Assembly: GCA_001179505.1 (NCBI GenBank)
Contig: CDMY01000226.1
Location: 1 to 25,374 of the forward strand
DNA: 25,374 nt
Direction: 5' to 3'
Origin: Vitrella brassicaformis
Lineage: Eukaryota; Sar; Vitrellaceae
The notes under the pieces were generated by a model. That model searched no databases and had not been told where the DNA came from. It worked only from the letters and a program-made list of their open reading frames with translations. This document shows positions 9,642-19,555 of the stretch, piece by piece; position 1 is the stretch's first letter; every line of letters begins with the position of its first letter. A program made the translations under genes and the position numbers.

Positions 9642-9733
9642 TTCAGGGCGCTGTAAACACTGGCCCGCGACCCAGATCGCTTTCTCCTCACTGTGCGCCA
9701 AAACTGGAAACCTGCTCATTTCTGGCGTGAGGG
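9642..9733. promoter_or_regulatory. Compact bidirectional promoter 2 (92 bp)
   Basis: It separates the ATG codons of the coiled-coil gene (-) and the WD40 gene (+). It holds a GTGCGCCAAAACTGG word (9693-9707) whose reverse complement contains TTTTGGCGC, close to the E2F consensus TTTSSCGC, plus TGTAAACAC at 9652-9660. No TATA box is seen. The regulatory reading is inference. Confidence 0.5.
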
Positions 9734-12700
9734 ATGGCGCTTGTCAAGATGGAGTGCGAGGATGTGTCAGAGGAGGCGACCTCTGTAGTACCGAAGAGGC
9801 AAAGACCCAAAGGCATTCCGTCCGTGGTACGTGGCAGATGGAGATGTGGCTGCCGCGCCTGCATCCATTTGCTCGTGTGTGTGTGTGTGTGTATCAGCTG
9901 TCCCAGTATTGCGAGAACTGTGGCGAATGGAATCACTTCCGGCGCACCACATGCACCAAGTGCCTCAAGCCGCTGGTATGAACGAACGATAGAGACCGAA
10001 GCACACATCATGTTGTACTTGTCGCCTCTCTGTGGTGTATGTACATACATCGCATATATCAGGGTGATGAACCAATGCCAGAATACGGGTGCGTGAGTGA
10101 ACAGACAACCAACAAGGCAGATAGCGATGTTTGTGCCTGCGGGAAACACATGTGTGTGTCTGTGTGTGTGTGTGTGTTGGTGTCAGGCTGTTTTCGTCCT
10201 TTCCCGAGTTTGTCCCGCCTCCGCAGCTTGGTAAGCTCAGCCCACACCTGCAAGATCCCATCACTGACTGGTTGAACTACCGAGTGGCGAATGTGTGCAG
10301 CCGCTGAGGGTCATGCTGCTCTTCCATTTCTGGTGGGTCCCCAGCTGACGGAGGACAACCAGGTCCTGTATCGGTTGGCGCCTGACGAGATGGCTGCATT
10401 CATACCACCTGACTATGAGGTGGGTCGGTGAGCCCATCGAAAACAATAGCCATCTGAGCCATCCCTCTCCTCCGTCTGTCATCAGAATGCCGTTGAGGTG
10501 CAGTACGACTCCTCCCAGCCCTGCGGCCTACGCCGCTTCCAAGCGGCCAACCCATTCGTGCATGCCGACGATGCCGGAAGCGCAGCCCCTGCCCCTCCCT
10601 GTCACTGGTTCATCAACGCAGGCGGACCCGTGTTTCGCATGGCCTTCAGTCCGCCTGTCAGCCTGCCACCAGGCAGCGAGGCCGCGGCCACTCTCCAGCC
10701 GCTCACGGTTGAAGATGACGAGGACGCTGGGAACGGGTGTGTGCCGGTGGGCAACTGGGACAGCTCTCTCAACTCGGCCAAGAAGGTCAAGGGCGGCAAG
10801 GGGCCGCCCGACCAGAATACGCCGGCGGGGCTCATGATGGACCACATCGACCACAACCTGAGCTACGTTGTGCTGGCCATCGCTGCTCACTCACCCTACG
10901 CGGCTCTGCATACGGTGGAGAGGGCCGTCAGCGGCCCCTCGCTCATTCAGTTGTGGATGGTGGCAGGCGACCCCGTCAGGGAGCCTCAGCTGCGGCTGTG
11001 CATCGCGCATGAGGTAAGGACAGACAGGCAGCCGACGGCTTTCAACAAGTGTAGGTCTTTATCCTCGGCTGGCTCGCTGCAGGGGGGCTGGGTGCGACAT
11101 GTGGAGTGGGTGCGGCACTCTGCGATGGCCTTGGAGGACTCCACCGAGCTGAGGAGGGTCGGGCTGCTGTTCGCTGTGCTGGGTGACGGCACGTGCTGTC
11201 TGTGGGAGGTGCCCGCGCAGCCCTTCACAGCGGATCCTGCTCCTGCACCAGTGGCAGAGGGCGCTTCGTCGATGGATGTGATTGCCAGCATGTGAGCAGC
11301 CTGGCTGCCTGGAGCACATTCACGCGCAGCCCTGAACAAGTCAAGTCTGTTCTCTATCTGTGTGGTTGCCACGCACGCAGCACATTCCGTCTGCCCCCCG
11401 TGTGGCGGACCGGTCCGGAGCATGGTCTTCTCACTTGCGGCGCCATGGCACAAGGTATGTATGCATGATAACACAACACGCACACGAGACGACATGACGA
11501 TCTATCTGTAAGCCTGCCTGCATGTTGTGTGTGCAGCGTGGCCCTATGACCTGTTGGTGACGGGATGTGCTGATGGCCGCATCCTCGTCTGGCACATCCA
11601 CAGCGACCCTGACATGAGTGACGGCCATCACCAAGGCCACGGTGGGTACCGACTGGCGCCCTGCAGCATCCACTGGGCCACGCCAGCGGTATGCATCCAC
11701 CCACCCACACACTCACTCGCACACACTGGGGATGCGATGCGCATTGTGTTGGTCAGCCGGTTCGGACGGTGACGTGGCTGCCGACCCCCGAGCATCACCT
11801 CTTCCTCACCACATCTAATGACGGCGACTGTCTCCTCTGGTCAGCCAATTACACAGAGATCGGCAGACAGCACAGCGGGCATCAACCGATGTGCGCGCGC
11901 GTGTGTGTGTGTGTGTGTCTGTCAGGGACCGTCGTTTGTCCCACAGCCCGTTGGCCAAGTACGTGCCGACACGCATGCCCGTGACTCAGGTGTCGGCCTC
12001 TCCCCTGGTGGGTACTGTGGTGCTGGGCGGCCTCACGGACGGCATGGTCTACAAGCTGGGGCCACAGCTTAGGGGGGCGGGTGGTGGGACTGCAGCAAGC
12101 GGCACTGAGGGGGAGGGTGTGGGGTCGGGGCACCACACGAGGTTCCGGCTGAACCACTACAACACCCACTGCCACTGCACCACTGTGTGCGGCCAATACG
12201 CTTACGCCACTTACAAAGACGGCATGTGAGCCAACACAACGCCAGCCAGACACGAGCAACGATACAGCTTTGTTTGTGGTTGTTGTCATTACTCGTGCGT
12301 CCAGAGTGACCACGACGCCTCTCGCCCTGATCCACCGGAAGAGGCAGTCGTGTTTCGGCAAGCCCTTCAAGTGGACCGTAGACCTCCCCAGCCCCCCTCC
12401 TGCCGCCGCCATGGACCGACCAGCAGCAGCCCAGGAGCCCTCCCCATCACCGGAGGCCCGTCCCCCTTCCCCTCCTGCCGATGACCAACAACAGGAGGGA
12501 GACTCGATGCAGATCGACGTCAAGCCAGACGTCAAAGACCTGGTGCCTGTTGCTGCTCCTGCTGCAAGTCAGATTGTGGTCAGCCCGCCGCCAGTACCCC
12601 TGAAGGGGCCGCTTTTGGTGGAGAAAGTGATCGAGGCTGACGCCGAGTGGGCCCACAAGCGGCACCAGCAGTGCCATGATTACCCCGCCGCCGCGATGCG

Positions 12701-13118
12701 CATCCGTGTCTCCCGCGACCCCCGGTTCTTCAACCTGCTGGAGGAAAAGCCGGCCGCCCTGTCTGCCGACGGCCAAACGCCCCTCCCGAAGGCAAAGGCA
12801 AAGGCCAAAGCCAAGAGGGGCGCGAAGCGTCCGAGGCCCAGCATGGAGGATGTGCTGCAAGAGCTGACACTTAGCCCGCCGGACACCGACAGTGCTGGTG
12901 GTGGTGGGCAAGAGGACGAGGAGATGTTAAGTGAGGCAGAGGAGGCGAAATTGAGAGAAGAGGCTGCCAAGAGGGAGAGGGGGGAGATGTGTGGGCGGGA
13001 GAGGGAGCTCTTCTGTGTGGCCGCGCTTGACAGGATGGTCTATGGCGGCACTCTGCCACTGCTGGCCTATGGCGGCAGGGCCGGCATCGTACACGTGTGC
13101 GTGCCGCAGCAAATGTGA
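9734..13118 (+). CDS. Zinc-ribbon/WD40-repeat protein, possible TFIIIC (GTF3C2-like) subunit
   Basis: Twelve exons, all junctions in phase, giving 862 residues: 9734-9826, 9898-9975, 10063-10088, 10187-10292, 10345-10419, 10486-11013, 11083-11291, 11381-11454, 11537-11688, 11757-11890, 11926-12225 and 12305-13118. A four-Cys zinc module (C36, C39, C50, C53; YCENCGEWN...TCTKC) is near the N-terminus. Beta-propeller signatures follow: GGPVFRMAFSP, YVVLAIAAHS, GPSLIQLWMV, GGWVRHVEWVRH, GLLFAVLGDGTCCLWEVP, LLVTGCADGRILVWHI, VRTVTWLP, LFLTTSNDGDCLLWS and VLGGLTDGMVYKLG. A disordered Pro/Glu-rich insert with a Lys/Ala basic patch (about residues 755-770, likely nuclear targeting) precedes a last propeller strand near the C-terminus. 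The spacing and the AIAAHS...LIQLWM and GTCCLWEVP strands recall the propeller of GTF3C2/Sfc6, which recruits RNA polymerase III. A different WD40 scaffold is possible. Confidence 0.85.
11892..11918 (+). repeat. (GT)n tract at the 3' end of a WD40-gene intron
   Basis: The repeat runs to within about ten bases of the CAG acceptor at 11923-11925, in an intron of only 35 nt. It occupies the place of a polypyrimidine tract. Confidence 0.85.
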
Positions 13119-13184
13119 CCGACCCACTGACACAGATGGATGCATTCATTGGTGTGTGGATCAGAGGAGATAGAGTGAGTTGAG

Positions 13185-13632
13185 TCACTCATGAAGTGCG
13201 GGCATCTGACAGCCATGGTGAGTGACACCAGACAGCTCGGCACCCGCCTCGCCCTGTGCGTCCTTGACCATCACCATCCACCCTGTCCTCTCAACCAAAG
13301 GCAGCTTCATCTCATCCTACACACACACACACACACACGTGCACAAAAGTTGTTGGCAGAGCTTTTCTAGTGTCGTCTCTCTCTCCCTCCCTCACCCGCA
13401 GCTGCTTCCCGATCGCTTTATCGATATGAGAGCTGAAGTGCGGCACAGGGGGGCGTGGTATGCAGACGGGTCCAAACTCTGCACAGAGAGAGAGAGAGAG
13501 AGAGACACATGCAGCCAGCATACATACAAAGAGGTGTGTGTGTGCGTTTGCCATGGCACAGTCAGTCAGGGAGGCAGGCACCTTGTAAGCTGTAGCCAGC
13601 CTGTCCTCTCCCCCCGCCTCTTCAGGCTGCAT
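13185..13632 (-). CDS. Small 87-residue protein of unknown function, three exons
   Basis: Exons 13582-13632, 13396-13476 and 13185-13316, phase 0 throughout. Intron 1 ends in a long CT tract followed by GTGCAGAG; phase requires the second AG. Intron 2 ends in (GT)n and TAG. The protein begins MQPEEAGGEDRLATAYK, continues with FGPVCIPRPPVPHFSSH and IDKAIGKQLRDEMKLPLVER, then TGWMVMVKDAQGEAGAEL, and ends GCQMPALHE. It looks globular and has no signal peptide or membrane segment. I recognise no family. Its stop lies 66 bp from the stop of the convergent WD40 gene. The opposite strand also gives an open frame across these exons, but the intron signals support the minus strand. Confidence 0.6.
13319..13339 (-). 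repeat. (CA)n on the plus strand, (GT)n in the small gene's intron
   Basis: On the minus strand this is the UG-repeat that ends at the TAG acceptor of intron 2 of the 87-residue gene. Confidence 0.85.
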
Positions 13633-14037
13633 GACTCCGTGTTTTTTACGTCTCGTCTGTCTGTCTGTCTGTCTGTCCTACTTTGTTGTCTGCCGGTGGT
13701 TGTCTGGTTGTTGGGCGAGTCAGGTCATGCAGGTGCAGGTGTGGTGGTGGTGTCATTGGTGTTGTCAAGTTGCGCCAACAGGTAGCCAACTGAGGTAGGT
13801 ATACAAGCCGGACAAACACAAGTAAGGTGACGTGACCTGCAATGCCATGCGATGCAATGCAATGCGGCATTCATTGATGCGATGCGATGCGATGATGTAT
13901 GTCAGAGTACATGTCCATTCACGATGGCCACGCAGCCCAATAAGCAACAAGTTCAGCCACCCACCCCTCCTTCCCTCCAGGCACGCACGCAGGCAGGCAG
14001 GCAGGTCTATATCCCCCCTGTCTCCCTCTACCCTCAC
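13633..14037. other. Intergenic region with short tandem repeats, 405 bp
   Basis: It contains (CTGT)n at about 13656-13678, a GATGC/AATGC-type pentamer run at about 13840-13892 and an AGGC run at about 13990-14005. Two minus-strand genes flank it, the only place where strand alternation fails. An open frame from ATG 13924 (MATQPNKQQVQPP) exists but has no supported downstream exon. Confidence 0.55.
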
Positions 14038-16453
14038 TCACTCACTCGCTCCCTCACCCGTGTCGGCTGAGGGCGCTGCATTCGACCGCAGCCCACTGCT
14101 GACATCGTCCTCCGCCGGTTCAGGGGCCTCCTCCTCTTCACCGCCTTTCTGCTCTTCGCCCTCAGACGTACCCTCAAGCTTGCCACCTTCCGCAGTGCCC
14201 TTCCGTGGCCTTTTCCTTTTGCCCTTCTTCTTATTTTCCTGTGCGCCGGCATCGTCCTGTGCGATGATGGCGGCGACCTTGGCCTCAGGAAGGGCGTTGA
14301 CATGCCCGCCTGGTGTGGCTGTGTTGGTGAGGCGGCTGGACAGGTGCAGCAAGGAGGGGTGGTGGCTAGACACCTCTTTTATCGTGCCGCTGACAGGGGA
14401 GGGAGAGGACATGCAATGCCTCCGCGTGTTGTTGCTTTGCTTTGGTGTGTGCTCACTTGAGCTTCTCTTCGGTTGCACGGAGTCTGCTCGTGGCGTCTGG
14501 GGAACAGAGACACGCCGACGTACGAAAAGGCGAGGGGCCAACCAAATTTGGTCACAAGACTGGCCTGCCTACCCACCAGCGACGGTTTGTTGATAGTTGG
14601 CGGTCTCCCCCCGCTCTCCCGTGTGGTTGTCGTCATGTGTAATGGGAGCAGGAGCCGCTGCCTCGGGCCCTGCCCTGTCTCGTCTTCCGTGTCATTTCCC
14701 AAAGCAGCTGTGGTTGGCTCCTCCGCTGTTGCACGAAATGCCGTTACATCCACATCCACGTCATGCTGTGTTGTCTCCTTCACCACGACATCCGTCACAT
14801 TGACGAGTGTCTCGTTAGAGGCGACAGCCAGCTCAGGCTGGCTCCCACTCTCGTCAGCAGTAGCCGTGGTGGCGTTCTCGGCCACCGCATGGTCAGTGAG
14901 CTCCCCCTCCTCTGTTTTGGTTGCATTGGCGGCTTCGCCTTCGACAGTGAGCTGCGTTGTGTTGTCAGCTGTCTCCTGTGCGACGGTATCGTTGGTGGTG
15001 AGCCCTGCCTCGCCCTTCAACGTACTTGCGGCTGTAACAATGGCTTCCTCCGTCACGTTGGCTGCTGCCGCGATGGTGTCTTGAGTCTCTAGCTCCTCCT
15101 TGGCCGTCGCGTTGACACTCAGGGGGGCCTCCGCTGTCTCGTTCAACGTGACGTTGGTGCCATAATCCTCCCTGACCGTTGTGGCGGTGGCCCCCTGGGC
15201 CTCAGTCTCGGTTGCATTCACCTGCGATGTGAGATCCTCGGTGACGGTCTCATTGCCCGCGCTCCTCAACACATCCTCAGAGAGATCGTCTGTCTCGTTC
15301 TGAGCCACCTCGGCTTCAGCCTTGTGTGCTGCTGCTGCGGCGGCGGCGGCGGCGGCGGCGTGGCCATATTCCTCCTCTTCCCCCTCTTTGCCGAATGTGG
15401 TATTGAGGCCGACAGTAGCATTCACAAGCTCTTGTGCGGTCTCGTTGACGAGGCCGCACGACTCTTCTGTTGCGTTGAGGGTTGCCATCTCCTCTATGCG
15501 ACGCTCCTCGGCGGCCGTGGCCTCTTTTCTCGCCGCCTCTTCAGCCTTGGTGGCATTTGCCGCAGCCGCTGCGTCTGCCTCTGTGCTTGCCGTGACATTT
15601 GCGAGGTCCGCCTCCCGTGCCGCTGTCTCCTCTTCTGTGTGTTGTGCCTTGCGGGCTTTTGGAACCTCACCTTTCGATTTGGACTCAGCCTCTTCCCATA
15701 GTGCGCTCATCGAGCCCCCTGCAGCCATTAATGAAAACAATGCATTCGTGCAGCAAGCGCCCTCCCTGGCTCCGCTGTGTGTTTTGTGTGGGCTCACCGC
15801 ACGGGCGGACCTCCTTCGCAAAGCAGAATGCGGGCGGGGCGTTGAGCGTCGACCTCTCAGCAGCCGCTGCGGCCTCGCGCAGTTGTGCCTGCACCTGGGC
15901 CAGAGCGTCACCTGTCGTCGGGTGCTCGCCATATCCGAGAGCCATCTCACTGCAGCTCAACAGGGCAAACGTCGAGTTGCCACCCATCCCCCTCTTGGCC
16001 GACACGTGGCTGCGGCACTCCCTCAGCTGCTCGGCACACTCCACCGTGGACTCCGATGCCACACAGACGTGTTGCTGCGATGTCGGCTTCTCGTCGCTTC
16101 GCCTGCCCCAGCAGAGCACATCGCCGCCTTTGGAGCAGCCGAGGGGCGAGTAGGCAGTGAGCGGACCGTCGTGGTAGGCAGTGCAAGTGAGAGTCAGGCC
16201 GCCGGGCAGTCTGCACTCCTCCGCAACGGGCAGAAAGACCCAGACGAGTGTATCTGCATTGCAAATCATCCAGTTTGTAAGGGCCCTTGCGGTTCCCCAG
16301 CTGTGCATGAATGTCTGCATCAGCCCGCTGTCCTCCCCTCTGTATCCCGTCACTCGCCTGCAGTGTTCTGTGGCGGAGGCCCCTGGCCGCCTCGTGCGAT
16401 AAGGCCGACCCGAAAACACCGACCAACAGAGGTATCCACGGCCACTGCCTCAT
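14038..16453 (-). CDS. Secreted sequon-saturated (N-X-T) glycoprotein, function unknown
   Basis: Exons (minus order): a first exon from ATG 16453 whose donor I could not fix (16424 is one option), about 16314-15798, 15718-14577, 14496-14457 and 14375-14038. Junctions after exon 2 agree in phase. The first codons (MRQWPWIPLLVGVFG) look like a signal peptide. Exon 2 is Cys-rich (CNADTLVWV, GCSKGGDVLCWGR, CVASESTVECAEQLREC). The large exon is Ala/Glu/Thr-rich and carries 20 N-X-T sequons in about 330 residues, no N-X-S, and a run of 11 Ala. The C-terminal exon has a basic patch (NKKKGKRKRPRKG), then an acidic tail. By sequence it should enter the secretory path and be heavily N-glycosylated; the role is unknown. 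The start is 116 bp from a divergent gene. About 690 residues. Confidence 0.75.
15323..15360 (-). repeat. GCN repeat encoding a poly-alanine run
   Basis: Eleven consecutive Ala codons, mostly GCC in the coding direction, lie inside the glycoprotein's large exon between two His residues. This is a probable length-variable site. Confidence 0.85.
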
Positions 16454-16569
16454 CGTTAGAATGAGTGATGGACGAGGGGCCCCGCCTGGGCTGGGCTAGA
16501 GCGTTGCACCGTGAAATTGCTCTTTGATGAGTCCCTTCGGGTCGGCAGGAGGGATCTGCCAATCGGGCG
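16454..16569. promoter_or_regulatory. Compact bidirectional promoter 3 (116 bp)
   Basis: It lies between the start of the sequon-rich glycoprotein (-) and the start of the 2OG oxygenase (+). It includes GGGGCCCCGCCTGGGCTGGG (16480-16499) and CGTGAAATTG at 16510-16519, the latter similar to words in promoters 1 and 4. No TATA box is seen. Confidence 0.45.
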
Positions 16570-17420
16570 ATGAAGAAGGGAAGACGGAAGAACAAACTCG
16601 ATGCCGAGCCGCAGCCGATGCCCAAAGCTGTGCAGCCTGAGGAGGGCATCTCTGGCTGGCCTTCCATGTCGAGGAAGGAGGATCTCGTCGCCGGCATTGT
16701 GTCCCATTCGGTGAAGCTGCACACCTGTGATGGCTTCCTGAGTGCCAAGGAGTGCGACAGGCTGATTGAGTGGCTGGACAAGGGGGAGAGGTGGCAGTTG
16801 ATGAACTGCCCGCAAACCAAGGAAAAACTGCGTTCAGGTACACACATTCAATGACATGACATGCACACAGACGTCAACACACACAGCACGTGTGTGGCCG
16901 GCCTTCAGGATGTGCCATCGCATTCAGTTCGACTCTGTGGCCTTCGCGGACATGCTGTGGCACACGGGTCAGCGACGGACGGACGGACGGACGGACAGAC
17001 AGACAGACAGCCGTATCCCATTAGCCACGCACACCCGTTGCTTCGCTGTGCGCCCGTGTGTCAGGCATGGACGCAGTCTGCCAGCACCTTTTCCGTCAGC
17101 GGGGCGTGCGGCTCTACGAGAACATTCGCTTCTACAAATACACCAAGGGGCACGCCTTTGGTCCGCACTACGACGAGGCCATCCGGTTCCCCACTACAGG
17201 CGAGGAGACCAAGTGGACGCTGCTGGTGTATCTGAGCGAGTGTGTCGGCGGTGAGACCGCCTTCCTGGACGGCAAGGGGAAGCAGCCGGTGGCCATAGCG
17301 CCCAGGGCGGGGATGGCCTTGCTGCACGCACAGGGCCCTAGGTGTCTGCTGCACGAGGGGAGGGAGGTGAGGGATGGCGTCAAGTACGTCATGAGAAGCG
17401 ATGTGGTCATGAAACTGTGA
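16570..17420 (+). CDS. 2-oxoglutarate/Fe(II) dioxygenase, prolyl 4-hydroxylase-like
   Basis: Three exons, 16570-16837, 16887-16967 and 17065-17420, phase 1 at both junctions, 234 residues. The catalytic core is complete: iron ligands H151 and D153 (GPHYDEA), distal H213, and K223 ten residues later as expected for 2-oxoglutarate binding (HEGREVRDGVKYVMRSD). Further family marks are NIRFYKYTKGHAFGPH, WTLLVYLSECVGGETAFL and, in exon 2, MCHRIQFDSVAFADMLW. The N-terminus (MKKGRRKNK) is basic and has no signal peptide, so a cytosolic or nuclear enzyme is likelier than an ER collagen-type hydroxylase. The family hydroxylates prolyl or other residues using O2 and 2-oxoglutarate; the substrate is unknown. 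Confidence 0.88.
16978..17010 (+). repeat. (GGAC)n(AGAC)n microsatellite in an intron of the oxygenase gene
   Basis: Four-base units run through the start of the second intron, just after the GTCAGC donor. Confidence 0.9.
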
Positions 17421-17574
17421 TGAGCAGAGACATATGAGAGGACGGACGGTGAAGGGTGGGTGTACAGAGAGAGAGAGACAGAGAGAGTGGCGGGTCGGTG
17501 TCTGCTTTGATTTGATGAGCGGGGAATTCATCCAGCCATGATGTGATGCAGTGTACAGCTGATGCATCTTCCCC
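17421..17574. other. 3' flank of the oxygenase gene
   Basis: It contains a GAGA-rich tract (about 17466-17487) and no coding signal I can support. Confidence 0.5.
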
Positions 17575-18030
17575 GAGATCTGACTCGGTTCAATGGATTC
17601 GATGTAATACAACCAATTCGACGTAATATCAACACTGTTCTGAGCAATGCATGCCTTCGGGCTCTCTGTCCCGCTTTGCCTATGACCGCCGCCACCACCT
17701 CAGTCCCACAGTGCACTCACACGGCACAGAAAGACGGTGGTGATGGTGGTGTTCTGAGACAGAAGTCAGGCCAGTGAGCTGCCGGGAGGTGTCCAATGCA
17801 ACAACATGACAGACAGACTGAGGGTCGCATGTCGAGCAGATACACAGGGCCGGTCTGTCTGTCTGTCTGGTGTGGGTGTGGGTGTGGGTGTTGCTTGCTT
17901 CCTTTGGTCTGTCCTCTCTGTCCTGCGGCCGCCGCCCCGCCACCGACCCATCACACACGATGCCACGCGTGGGATGGAGGGGTGGCGTGACGAGTCCGAA
18001 GGACTGCGAGAGGGACAGACGAAAGGCAAC
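17575..18030 (-). repeat. Dispersed repeat, copy B (inverted relative to copy A)
   Basis: It is homologous to 2703-3203 on the opposite strand over nearly its whole length, with shorter (GACA)n and a different spacer near 17600-17640. Like copy A it lies between two convergent genes, the oxygenase (+) and the RING protein (-). No terminal inverted repeats or flanking direct repeats are evident. Confidence 0.8.
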
Positions 18031-18178
18031 CCGGACCACAGCAACGAGGCACTTCTGTACAGTCCACACGTAAATGCTGGCCTTCGGCTCGCTTCATAAA
18101 AGATTACTCCACTCGCGAATCCATGTGATCATCTTGGGCACTCACTGGTCTGTCTGTCTGTCTGTCCCCACACGTGTG

Positions 18179-19471
18179 CTATGCGTACAGTCCCGAGTGC
18201 GAGGCGTGTCGCTGCTGCACGCGCTTGGCCACCTCATCGAAGTCCTGCCGGTCAATCGGCAGGGAGTGACGACACACTGCACCCATCCATCCATCCATCC
18301 ATCATCCACCCACCACAACAGACAACAGAAGTAAGCAACGAACAACCATCATCCACCATCCACCATTCGTCCCACACTCACTTGGGCAGGTGTTGTGGCG
18401 CTCGAGCCAGAGGAGGAGGCAGTCGTAGTGGAACATGTGTTCGCAGGGCATCTCCTTGGCCTTGCCGCCCTTGACGAACTCCTCGTGGCATATGGCACAC
18501 GTCGGCATCGAACCGTCAGCAAATGGCTGGATCTTCCGCATCGGCAGATCAGCCCTGAGACAAAAGATGACACAGCGACAGACAGCCCATCGATGGTGTG
18601 CCTGTGAGGTTGTGGGTGTGTGTTGGTGTTGGTGTGTATGAGTGAGTCCTCACCTGGCCGTTCTGGCTGCGGGTGGAGGGCCGCTGTCGGAGAAGTCTGG
18701 GGCATCGCCGACGATGAATGGGGCGGCACCCTGGTGCATGCCCAAACCCACCTGACCCACATACAGCGAACAAACAAAGAAAGAAACAAACATACAAACA
18801 TACAAACATACTACATACATACAAACAACACAACCACAGATGGTCCCCCTCCCGTCTGTCTGCCATTCATTGTGACCTCTCCAGCTGCCTACCCCATCCC
18901 ACCGCACCCCACCTGCTCCATCCGCTGCCGCAGCATGTCAAGCAGGTCGGTCATTGCACCACCACCGGGCCCGTCGGCCGTGGCCTCCTCTCCTGCCTGT
19001 GTCCCCGCCTGCCTCTGCGCCTCCCGTCTGTCCATCTCGTCCCTCTTGCGCTGCAGCCTCTCCTGCCCCTCAGACACCTCCCTCACGGCTGTTTCCACCC
19101 ACAGGTCGGCCTCCCTGCGTCGGGGGTCGTCGAGGGGCAGCGTGAACTGGTAGCTGAGCAGCAGATCCAGGTTGGGAGACCAGTAGGCAGAGGAGATATA
19201 CCGGGTTTGGCAAACCGTGAAGGCACGCTGCGGGACACAGACAGGACGACACACCAAGTGGCGAATGGCGATGCGGAAGCGAATTTGGGTTGCCTGTGTG
19301 ATGTACCTTGATAGTGGCGTGGACTTGGTCTGCGGAGGCGGCTGTATCGCCCCTCTCCACTGCTTCTGCGAGTGCCTTGACAGCAGAGATGAAGGTCTTC
19401 TTGGCGTTGAGCTTCTGTGTGAGCTCCTGCCATTTGTCGCACGCAGATGCGCTACCCACTGTCACTGTCAT
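18179..19471 (-). CDS. RING-H2 zinc finger protein, probable E3 ubiquitin ligase
   Basis: Five exons, 19307-19471, 18913-19227, 18654-18751, 18382-18554 and 18179-18276, all in phase, 282 residues. The C-terminal RING is complete: C212, C215, C230, H232, H235, C238, C249 and C252 (CAICHEEF...[25 protein letters not shown]), the C3H2C3 pattern, followed by RHSLPIDRQDFDE. The last zinc-binding pair is split across an intron and restored by phase-1 splicing. This resembles the RNF126/RNF115/RNF181 group, in which the RING binds an E2 and transfers ubiquitin. The N-terminal 160 residues are helical and charged, including an Arg/Glu-rich coiled coil (VSEGQERLQRKRDEMDRREAQ). No transmembrane segment. 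The substrate is unknown. The start is 84 bp from the divergent F-box gene, also a ubiquitin-type gene. Confidence 0.9.
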
Positions 19472-19555
19472 CGCGCGGTAGCTGCCTTCTTCCCGACCTC
19501 ACCAAGCTCGCATTGCTAGGGTGCTCTGTGAAACCGCTCTCCGTCGGACTCCACA
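19472..19555. promoter_or_regulatory. Compact bidirectional promoter 4 (84 bp)
   Basis: It separates the RING gene (-) from the F-box gene (+), so two predicted ubiquitin-ligase components may be co-expressed. It contains TGTGAAACCG at 19527-19536, similar to words in promoters 1 and 3. No TATA box is seen. Confidence 0.45.

Noticed and set aside
10231-10264. A GTAAGC donor in exon 4 of the WD40 gene
   Set aside because: Using it breaks the phase. Reading through gives LGKLSPHLQDPITDWLNYRVAN and a clean junction at 10292/10345.
13924-14070. Plus-strand frame MATQPNKQQVQPPTPPS as a possible gene filling the strand-alternation gap
   Set aside because: No phase-compatible downstream exon or family mark was found, and it quickly enters AGGC and CACT repeats.
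15322-16464. A 380-codon plus-strand open frame, Ala/Ser/Val-rich
   Set aside because: It is antisense to the sequon-rich glycoprotein. The minus strand gives phase-consistent exons, a likely signal peptide and a coherent composition, and the plus frame is a reflection of its codon bias.
17585-17600. GGTTCAATGGATTC resembling a Pol III B box, which would make the repeat a SINE
   Set aside because: No A box at the right distance, no tRNA-like fold and no A-rich tail were found. The match alone is weak.
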